The notes under the pieces were generated by a model. That model was given only the letters and a program-made list of their open reading frames with translations. It was not told where the DNA came from and did no database searches. Made by a program: the position numbers and the translations under genes. A stretch of DNA of 20,594 nucleotides from Bodo saltans. Taxonomy: Eukaryota; Euglenozoa; Kinetoplastea; Eubodonida; Bodonidae. Within the stretch, counting starts at the first letter, position 1. The number at the start of each line of letters is the position of its first letter. Below, one piece after another: positions 1 through 10,100 of the stretch. Location of the stretch: positions 1 through 20,594 of the forward strand of contig CYKH01000152.1 of NCBI GenBank assembly GCA_001460835.1. The letters are read 5' to 3'.

Positions 1-53
1 ACGCACTTGGTGAACAAAAGCACAATGAGTATATAACGCTCAAGACAGCTGCA

Positions 54-77
54 ATTTTTTTTTTTCCTGCGAAACAG
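54..77 (+). promoter_or_regulatory. Candidate trans-splice acceptor for the first gene
   Basis: A run of about twelve T followed by CC starts near position 55, and the first AG downstream lies at 76-77. A polypyrimidine tract followed by AG is the usual spliced-leader acceptor in kinetoplastids. After it, the ATGs at 131 and 209 open frames that stop within a few codons, and the first ATG with a long frame is at 250. The acceptor assignment is inferred from pattern only. Confidence 0.4.
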
Positions 78-249
78 CGGTGAGGCACCGACGTGGACGG
101 TGCTGCTGTTCCAGTGCAAGTTTTGGTTTAATGACACACAAAAAGTGAAAGGGACACGAGGCAAGAAAGGATCGCAAGCGAGGAGAAATACTGTGCCAGG
201 AAAAACCAATGGTGAGGTGATTTCTGCTGTGGCAAAGTGGAGGGATTCG

Positions 250-741
250 ATGGGGCACCTCCCCGCGACTGTCGTCGATGCAGGCGGTAAGGAGCACACT
301 CTGCGTTACGTACGGATCCTTGTGACTGCCAACCCAGTAGAGGAATGTCACTTGACGCCACTGCCCAAGGATTCTGACGAGCAGGTCGAGCGGATCGATC
401 TGCTTGGACGGGCGAATGCAGCGTTTGTGGAATCCGACGCGGCCATGTTTGACAGCCTCAGTGCGTCAGCGGGAAAATGGGTCGATGAGACGCGTGCAAA
501 GTGCGACGAAGCGACGAAGAAGTACGAAGAAGCGAATATGAGGTACCAAAACGCCGAGAATCTTGATAAGAACCCAGCGGCACCTCTTGAGAATGAACAC
601 TTGATGGCCGGAGAGCGAGCGAGAGAGCTGCTGAGCCAACTCGGAGTGGAGTCGTCGAACGGCGCTATGAAGCGTCGACAAGATCACCCAGTGGTGTCCA
701 ACGGTAGGGCTATTTGTGTCGAACATCGTTTTTATTCGTGA
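250..741 (+). CDS. Small hypothetical coiled-coil protein (163 aa)
   Basis: I do not recognise the family. The start at 250 is the first ATG in the long frame, giving 163 residues. The middle part, about residues 60-115, is rich in Glu, Lys and Ala with heptad-like spacing (DETRAKCDEATKKYEEANM), suggesting a coiled coil. A second short helical stretch (LMAGERARELLSQLG) follows, and the C-terminus is basic. There is no signal peptide or membrane segment. The same frame is open without an ATG from position 37, and the extra residues just upstream of 250 read like ordinary protein. The gene may therefore begin elsewhere, be 5'-truncated, or use a non-ATG start. It lies on the same strand as its neighbours, as expected for a polycistronic cluster. 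Product and function unknown. Confidence 0.5.
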   Translation: MGHLPATVVDAGGKEHTLRYVRILVTANPVEECHLTPLPKDSDEQVERIDLLGRANAAFVESDAAMFDSLSASAGKWVDETRAKCDEATKKYEEANMRYQNAENLDKNPAAPLENEHLMAGERARELLSQLGVESSNGAMKRRQDHPVVSNGRAICVEHRFYS

Positions 742-1136
742 CTTGGCTGGTGATAGGGCGAATGGCGATGCCCAAGGAGGCAAGTGAAGCGACGTTGTTG
801 GCCGTGAATATTGTGCTTAGGGCATGGGTAAGTAACTACGTCGGTTGGCACATGCAGCTTGATGAGGGACGTTGGGCGGTACAAAATCAAGAAAACAGAT
901 TTGAAACGTATCTTATTGAAACGAGTATTATTGCACTTGTGGATTTGCTAGTCGATGGAAGGCTGCTAGTTTCTTTGTTTTTATCGCCTAATTCGAGTGA
1001 AATCAAACGAGAACATCCCGCGACAATAAGTTGTGTGTGGTAGCGAATCAAAAAAAAGGAAAACAAACAACGGCAAGAGCCACCCATACTTCTAAAAAAA
1101 ACGTGCTTTGCTTGAGAAAAGAAAAAAAAGAGAAAC
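742..1136 (+). other. Spacer upstream of the BEACH gene
   Basis: No convincing gene lies here. A weak 93-codon frame with an ATG at 762 runs to 1043; it follows a T-rich stretch and an AG near 755, so it could be a small gene, but its composition is unremarkable and it covers the next gene's presumed acceptor. The last 100 bases before the BEACH ATG are strikingly A-rich, with several runs of seven or eight A, and contain no ATG upstream of 1137. That fits a 5' UTR. Confidence 0.5.
970..997 (+). promoter_or_regulatory. Candidate trans-splice acceptor for the BEACH gene
   Basis: A T-rich tract (TTTCTTTGTTTTTATCGCC) is followed by the first AG at 996-997. Use of this AG would give a 5' UTR of about 139 bases with no upstream ATG. 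Other AGs closer to the start, for example at 1114-1115, are possible, so the exact site is uncertain. Confidence 0.3.
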
Positions 1137-4100
1137 ATGAGCTTCAACGACAACAGCAGCTCTGCAGCAAATCGTCGAAGCGCAACGTCACTGTATCGCG
1201 AGTTCGGAATGATTCCCACTAGTGTCTCCACTCCGTCTCAATCATCACCTCTCGACTCTGCATCGTATCCGCTGGTGGAGCCGAGTACTGCCACCAGCGC
1301 ACGATCGTCGATGACCGGCGAAGTTGGAACCACTGCTCAGCTAAGCAGCAGCAGTAGTGCAGCAGCAGCATCGGTTGTGTCCCCTACTTCTCCCGTATCA
1401 TTATTACGACTGTGGCAACAAGTGGAAATGTGCAAAGACAATCCTATCCGTCAAAAGTCTATCATTGTGGACTCCCTCTACGAACCGTTTGTGACACAGT
1501 GTGTGTCGAGTGCGTCCGCCCCGTACCGTCAAGCCTTTGGTGACGGCTCATCGTTGGTATCCGTTCTATGCCGCCTGCTGTGCACAGACGCGCGGAGTTC
1601 TCTCAGAGCAGGATTCCCAGAGTGTGCCAGCACTGCAAAAGCGTTGCTGGATGAACCAACCCATATGATTATGTTGTCGTACTTCTCTACAATATGCGAT
1701 CCCACGTTTTTCCCAGGATCTGTTGAGCTGCGATACTTGGATTCTATTGTCCGTATTCTCGCTCTTCACAACATTCCGTCCATATTGATCTCGCTTCACC
1801 GCACGTTCTTGGATCTTGTCGAGGACGCAAAGCGAACGATTCACTCCACCATCACCCCTCAAATGGCCGCCGCAGACCAGAAATATTTGGCCCTGCTACA
1901 AAATTTTCTGTCCTTCCAGCACACCAATACACAACCGCTGCTTGCCGATATTTTACAAGTCAACGGTATTGTTCACATCGCAGAAACGATTTCGACAGCG
2001 CTGACAGTGCCATTCTGGGCAAGTGGATCGATTGCTGAGCTAGCCGCATCGATGCTGCTTTCCCTTCTCCACAGAAATGAGCTGAAGGCAGTTGCCTTTA
2101 GCGGGAGGGTTATCGAGGAGGTAGAAACTGTACTGGTCGACGGAATTCTCAAGGACGCTGACTCTGCCACCGAAGAATTCGGTGACGCGTCCAAATCTAC
2201 TTTAAAACTCACTGCCTTGACACAGTGCTTAGCTGTACTGCTCGCCCTTCGCAAGAATTTCTGCACCCCATTCAACGCCAATATCGACTTCGGTTTGGTC
2301 GTCACCGTGCTGCTTTCAATCCAAGAGTCGATGGCATCCCAACGTCGCTTGACGCAGCGTCTCTTAAGTATCTTGAACGATTTCATGGTGACCCCCCTTG
2401 GACCCTCAGGTCAAGGCGGTTCCAAATCAGACGGCTCAGGCTCAAGCAGCAGCGGTGGTGGTGGTGGTGGGAAGCAACCTGGTAAGGGATTTTCATTCTC
2501 AGCACTCGCGTCACACGTAGGGAAGATGGTAAGCTCTGCAGTGGCCTCTGGTGACAAGGCTAAATCCAACGACAACTCTGCATGGAAGGTCATTACCGCC
2601 TCACAGGTCGTAGAGGGCATGTGCCAATTTATTATTTGCGCCGCCAACGATGATGCAAGGATTCTTGTGGCCCAGAATTTATTTGAATTCCTACAAGTGC
2701 CAAAGAGCGTCGAGCCAGCATTTTTACTCACACAATTGACGTCGATTGCGGAGTCTGTACCAACGATGTCCCTCCATCTTCTCACAGAGTTCTTGCAAGT
2801 TGCCGAAGACGTTGCACACCGACATGACGCCTCTAATGTTCTCATCGTTTTGTCGAGGAAGCTCACGGACGTTGAGAATACACCAGAGCTGCACATTCTG
2901 AAACTGATTTCCTTTTTTGCGTCACTTGGCACACGATCGCATGTTGCAGCAAATGCCGTCCTAGCGTGCGGTGCGATCCGCAACTCCACCAAACTAGTTG
3001 AAATGATTGGATGCTTCTCCTGTGCAAGTGAATTGCTGCATCACATTCATCATCTGTGGATGACAGTGTGCAGAGTGCCTGGTTGCGCTGACCTGTTTGA
3101 GTCTAGTGGTACCGCAGAAGTGGTGACTCGTTCGATGCTATTCTTTGGATTGGCTCGTGCAGTTCGTCCGGAGCCAATGGGGAAAGGAAGCGTCACAAAC
3201 CGTATCCCAGCAACACCTCTGCAACCTCAAGCCCAACAACAGGCAGTGGAGGGCGCTCAACTCCGACGTGAGATCCTCAGAGTGTCAAGGGAGGCCCTTG
3301 CAACGCTTATCTCCACAAGAAGTAATGCAGTGCATGTTCTCCTTGACCGACTCTTGCAACACACTGGGAAGGTGGTATGGACCGATGAAGTATCGTGCTT
3401 GTTGGGAGCCCTCGCATACGTTCTGCACAGCGCCTCCGACAGCCGCTGTGCAACGGAGGCAATCAAAGGTAACGCGATCGAGTTGTGCTTGTCGCTCCTT
3501 CAGTCTGTGGAATCAGAAAACAATCGTGTGGATGAAGAAACAGCCCTGCTAAGCACTTGCCTCACCGCGATGCTCCCGTGTGTTCGGTTCAGTGAAGTAG
3601 GACGAATGCTTGCCGTGTCCATTCCGACATCGCTTGTTGGGTCAACTGCATTGTGCCAAATGTTAGCCGACCTATCCTTAGGCTCAACCCGAGATCCGCG
3701 GCATGTGGAATCTCTCCTCTTGTGGTATGATATTGTTCTCAGCGCTACTCCACTACAAGACCCGATCGAAGATTGGCGAACCTCATGGTCAGGCAGAATG
3801 CCCGGTGGAAGTGCAGCAGACAAGAAGTCTTCTAGCGCCGTGGATACATCATCCCCTGTGGCTTCCTTCCAAAGGTTAGGCAATGCTGTCGGCGGTAGCG
3901 ACGGCACCATAGGTCCCTTCGTTGTCCCTAGGAGCAAGAGATTCTTCTGTGAGTTGACATTTCCTTTGCTGGAGTTGTGTCGTTGGTACCGGGCGGAGGT
4001 GCTCAACGAGGAGATAACCATCGACTCCCCAGCCCGTCGACCCTCTCATTCTGTCCTCCCCACCACACCAGCGGCAGTGGTAGTGGAGCCTTCTGTGCCG

Positions 4101-7100
4101 TCACCTGCTGTGTCCCTCGAGGACCTCACTGCCTCTACGTTAGATATTTCGTCTGCTCAGGATGGTGTCACGCCCACCCGATCACAGCCACAGCAACATC
4201 TCGACGATGACGAAGCGTCGGTCTCGTCGCCACAGCGCCGCCCTTTGCGGAGACATTCACTTCGAGAACTTGCACAATTGGTCCGCGCAGTTGCAAGTCG
4301 ACTTGCAGCACCTCTCAGCGACCCAACATTCGCAGAGTTTGTCCTGCGACTAGGTCTCTATGACTTGGTTCCTTTCATTGCTAACGTGGCGGCATCTAAC
4401 GACCTGAAGCGGCATTTCTTCTTTGATGAGTCTACTCTGTCCGCTGCAATGTACAGCAACAACAACAACGCAGGTGTAACGCCCTCCACATCCTTCCAAG
4501 CTCTTGATCAACAAGAGTCGTTGGGTGCAACGACGACGATGTTGAACGACGGTGGAACACCAATCACAAACGCCCCAAAGAGAACATTAACGCAGCGGAA
4601 CCTCACAAGCAGCCGCCAAGTGCAGCTGTTCAGAATTATTCGAATGTGGCAAGCTGCGGTGGTGCCCAGAGTCGCCTTCAACCCAGACCGGAATACCCAG
4701 TCCGTCACAGATCGGAACGGCGGCGTTGGCTGTGCGGTAGGTAGCTCCACCACTGGGGTGGACCCGTGCCGCGTTGACTTCCCCCACCACATTCAATTCT
4801 TTGGATCCGGAGGCGCCGAGGGAGATGTACGGCGATGTGGGGAGGAGGGGTGGCCGTCCCCGGACGGTTACAGCGTCTGTGCCTGGTGCTGGTGGGTGGA
4901 CCTAGAGTCCGGAGGAGCCGATGGAGCTCCTCGCACAGAATTCAATGCAAATGCCCGCTCCACGACAAGCCGATCGGTTTTGCCGATATGGCAGTGTGAG
5001 TGGAGAGAACTCCCAGATCCTACGTCCCCTGTGAGCAACATCACATGCTACGTAGACCTTGTGGAAAAGAAAACGATGCTAGACATCTTGTACAACGCAA
5101 TCCACCACACAGTAGAGCTACCGCTGATTGCCCCTTCCACTTGGGCTCACATTGCAGTGTCCCATCAGCGGAATCGACTGTTTAACTCCGAAGTATCTGT
5201 GTACATGGACGGGGCGTTGGTGAAGAAAACAACGCTTACCTACCCCCTTACAGCACTCACGCAAGCAACAGGATTTTCTCCTTGTAAGCAGTTCCATTGC
5301 CGCCTCGGCTTCCCTGCGCAGCAACTTTCATCTGGACCGATGATCATGGGGGTTGAAGGGGACAACGCATCCATGACTCAGCATCGTGTTCAAAACTTTG
5401 CAAGGGGTGACGATACGATGCTAAGGTTGAAGCTTGGTCCATTCCAAGTGTACAACTCTCCGCTATCCCAAGCTTCCATTATGAGCCTTTTCGCCGCCTC
5501 GGTTCACAATTTGCAAGCAGGTCGATGGTTTGCGAACGGGGACGCCTCTGTGTCTACCAGTGCTGTGGTGTTTGATCGTGCCGTGCTGAATTTCCTTGCC
5601 GCATCCGCCTCGAATGATTTGCTACAGTCAACTGTCCAATCAGGGCAATGCAGCTTTGTTGCAGCGCCACAAAGCCGCGATACGCTTCTGGTCTCTGTGC
5701 ATCCCTCAGCCGCTGCACTAGCAGACGCTTCCTTCCGGTACTTGGACAACCATGATTGGACCTTAGTGAACTTGGCCGATGCTAGCTCTCGCAGCACATT
5801 CACTCTGTATGGCCCGCATAGCGAACCGACGGTTTCCTGTGTTGATGCCGCTCACGCTCTTGTGGCGTGTGGCGGGACAACCGAGTGGATGAACTGGCTC
5901 TCGATGATTACCGACATTGATGTGGAAGATGTTGACGACGATCCGCAAGCAGACGACACGGACGGCTGCGCCAGCGACAACGGTGAGCTCGACCTGAGCT
6001 ACAACGCGGCACTGACGACCCAAGAGAGTGTCTCGTGGGGCCTGACAACTGCTGTGGTCGCAAATAGCGCTAGCAATTCGCCATCAGGTGCGTGGTCACT
6101 ACGGAAGTTAGCTCGTGGGGCCATCAGTGTGATTGCATCGTGCGTGGCACGTGTCTCTGTCAAGGAGCTTCGCCATCGAGCGTTTTATTACAACATTGCA
6201 CTTTTGATTCGCAAGAATCCGAGATTGTTCCTGGTACCTAGCACCCCTAGCGACACGCACCTACCATTCGGTCGAGCACTCGACGGCACCATCAACTCAA
6301 CCACAACTCTTCCCACAAACTCTCTTGACGATGCCCGTGCGTTTGCCACCATCGCATCGTTGTGCTTTACTCTAGTTCACGCCGATGGGGCTGCCCTAGG
6401 CTCGAGAGCACTTACGGACGAGCAGATCTGTCGTCGTTCCCTACTCCTCCCTGTACTATCCAACACAGCGTTGTTTGAAATGGTGTTTGCCAAGACCTCC
6501 ATATGGGCGAACCTCCCCCACAGCAGCGCCATTTCCGTGTTGCAGTACATTGCCGTCGCATTGCACCCTGGCAATCGTTACCGCCGGCTGAATGCGCGCC
6601 GGATGCAGGCGAACGGGTTCATGACCAGCTTTGTCTATGGCATTGTTCGACATTACGTTCCACTTGCAGTTCTCCCCACAGTCATGGACACTATGTCAGC
6701 CTACATTTCTGCCATGGACGACGATGGCAGCACTGTGAGTGAAATTCTTACATTCCTTGCCGCATCGGTTCCTACAGGTGCGGAGGAGGACAACAGCGGT
6801 GTGGAGAAGCGTCTAGGGTCCAGACTAGCGATGGTCGCCCCGGAGTACATTGCCCTTGTCCGCAACTTGCTACTTAAGAGCATCGTTGAGCTTGCTGCGG
6901 TGCCAATCTCCTCTTCTGCAGGTGATACAGCGACTCCTTCCACTGGTGCTGCTGCTGCTGCTGCTGCTGCTGGAGCTCCAGTCGCCAACCGCACACTTCT
7001 TCAAACCATAGCGGAGGTGGTGCCGTTATCTTGGGTCCATGCCATGACCGGCCCCTACTCCCACCCAAGCACTGTGGCACTCGCACTGCAGCTTACCGTG

Positions 7101-10100
7101 GTCCTCTTGCAATATCAGCAACCTTTCCGCCAAAGGGCGGAACGATCGAATCTGCTGCATCTCCTCACTGTCAACTTATCTCACTACAGTCATCAGCCTG
7201 ATATCACATCGCTCCTCTTGCACGGGTTCCTCGGGCATTCCCGCGACGTGCTTGTGTTTCAAAGCGCGCTGCTGGACGATAACTTGGCACCCAATCCTCA
7301 CCGAGGCGTTCCATTCTTGATTCACTTAGTGATGTCTCTGCAGAAGTGCAACGCCATCAGCTCACGAGACCCTTCGCAAATCGAATCGGCCACTAAGTAT
7401 TACGATCAAGCGCCTGCATGCGCATATTTCTCGCAGGTCAACCGATTTATGTCTCGCGCCTCTGTTGTCCGAGGAGCACGTCGGTTGCGTGCAGTGATGC
7501 ATCTCGTCCGCTGTATTCGAATCTTGCAAAAGAACGTCGAGCTTGGACGCTCTCGGAGAGGCACCACTGCTTCTGCTTCTGTGGCGTCACCCGCCGGAGC
7601 GCATCGAGCTAGCAGCAGCACACAGCAACTTTCAACAGCTGATGTCACCACACCGGTCGCTAACAGAGCCTCAACACGGAGATGCGACTTGATGAGCCCA
7701 GCGGAGCATCAACGAAAGCTCCAGGACGAGTGCCTACGCAGAATGGACCTTGTCTCCCGCGTGCTCAACTGGGCAGCGTTTGCGTTCCTGAAGCACGATT
7801 ACGTGGCGTGTGCACTGTTCAATCCAGGTGCACTTTGTGCATCCAGCTCCGGTATTTCCATGTCCGCGTCGTCCTCGCTGCCCAACGGACTCAATCCTAC
7901 CGCCATTGCTTCCTTTCAAGCACTTCCACAGCTCTATGGCGAGACGTATCCCATCGACTTCCTATCGTGGATGGTGGTGTGTGCCTTAGGGCAAGCTGAC
8001 CCACTCCATGTAGTCTCCAACGGCAGCCAGTTACGAGGAAACCGTTTCTTGGAAACTGTGGCCGCCCCGGAGGCATCGCCCCAAGGGGCCACCGCCCCAC
8101 GTACAGGGAGCGACGATGATGAACCTGGTGATGGCTTTGGTGCTGAGGCAGCTCTCAGCGCCACATCTGGTGCCATCGACGGAGACGCATCACGTGGGGA
8201 TGCTGCTGCGACACAGTGCCGCAGTGCTGGACTTGACCGCCTCCCCCCTCCCGCATACGAGCCCCTTTTCCAAGCCTGCTGCAACATGTACGTCGCCATG
8301 ATGGAGCTTCAAGTCCGTGACTACGTCGCTATTTACGTGGGGAAACAAAATATCAAAACGTCTCCGTTTGCCCTTGTTTTGCATCACGTGCTGTGCCTGT
8401 GCCCCTCCGGCATCGGCGATGAGGCCGAGTCTTGGTACCACGCCGCACTAATCTCCCTGTGGCTACAGACCACCACACGAGCACTGCAACGACATAGCCT
8501 TCAGGGAGATCGTGGTCATCACCTGAGCAAGAATTGTGTCAGCGTTGGTCACTACGTTGTGGAGCGACTCCTGAGTGGGCTGCCAACGCCCCCAGGCGCG
8601 GTCATGGAGTTCTTGACGGTCCTCCTCGGTGCACTGCAGTATTCTGACCACATCAAGCAAACACGGCACCTTATCTTAGAGTGGGGTTGTTTCATTCTAT
8701 CCCCCAAGTTCCACAACAACAATCTGAAAGAGGCGCAAGTTGCTCGGGACTTGATCTTCACGCACCGCCATGTGCTGTTCGGTCCACATGTGTTAGGCCA
8801 GGCCACCATCGACGCACAGCGTCATCTCCTAGTCAAAATGCTTGAACTCAGCGCTGTATTGATTACCAACTACGATAGCACGCAAACACCTGAAGCTCAG
8901 CGCATTGCGGAGTTGTGGCTAACCGTCTTGCAAGCCATGAAGCAAAGCCCAGCACTTTCCTACGTCCTAGCAGAGGGTTGTGGGCTCGTCAAGACAAGCT
9001 CGTCTGCACATCATCACTACGACTTCCTGCACGGCGGGTTTGATATCCTCTACCACCGTATTGGTGCCACGTCCATGTTCCTGAGTTGGTTTGCCGACAC
9101 ACGTTACGCCATCAAGGACTATCTTACCCACCACGCGCCCGTTCAGCCATTCCATCAGTTGAAGTTACCACCCACTGCTGGGCTGGTGGTGTTGGGGAAG
9201 AAGTACATGAAGTGGGTCTGTGGCTCCGTCAAGCTTATGCAGAAGTCTCGATCGAAACAAGCACAGAAGGCAGAGTCGGCGGTGCTGCACGTGACACAAT
9301 CGTATGAAAAGTTGTTGTCGACGGGGACATTTGTAGACCCCAAGTTGTTACTCCAGCGAGACTACGCTAGGAGTGATGTTCTCGTGGTGGCGTCACCCTC
9401 CCCAGAGGAACTGCAGCAACAGGAGGAGTTGTACGAGGCAAGCACCAGCGCAACACACTGCCGTCCGGTATTTAAGAACTACTGGACTCCTCATGCTGGC
9501 GGTGTGCGCAGCACTCGTTGGTATGCCTCCGAAGCGCGTTCCCAAAGTCGCCTTGTGGACCTGAACGGTGAGCCTCTTGGTGTCTACTTTAGCGATGTGC
9601 CCGTTGCAATGGTTCCTCTGTTGGCAGGGTCAACTGTGGATGGAATGCACGTCCACCACCAGCCTACCATGAGCAACGCCAGCAACAACAGCGCTTCAAG
9701 CGCATCCCTTCCGCTGAATACGGCCGCTACGGGCAACACTCACGGGCTCAAACCGAATGCGATCCAAATTCTACACCGCATCCTCGATGCAGGCTCCGTG
9801 CAACCAAAGGACTCGAGAATCTTATGGATCGGTAATGTGTATTACATTGTTGGAACTGAGAGTGTCATCTGCACGTTGGTACTGACTCGTACCGAAATGG
9901 TGTGGATCAGCCACAGCCAAGCCACCAAGCATGGCGACTTCTTTATCACACAAATTGCAACGCATACGGCGGCAGATAAAGCGCACAAGAAACGGTCAGC
10001 TCCTGGCGCTGCTGCAATTGCTATTCAAGATGCAATTGGTCGGTTCCTTCCAAAAGCATCTGCATTTGTTGCCTCTGCCACAGGCGTCTCTTCCGCGAAG

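Noticed and set aside
714-1043. 109-codon + frame between the first gene and the BEACH gene
   Set aside because: It opens with a non-ATG codon, its first ATG is at 762, it has no motif, and it covers the presumed BEACH acceptor. It is mentioned only as a weak possibility in the spacer entry.
1566-1862. Minus-strand frames over the BEACH and membrane-protein genes (this one and many others)
   Set aside because: They lie opposite strongly supported genes, show no family motifs and have compositions typical of antisense shadows.
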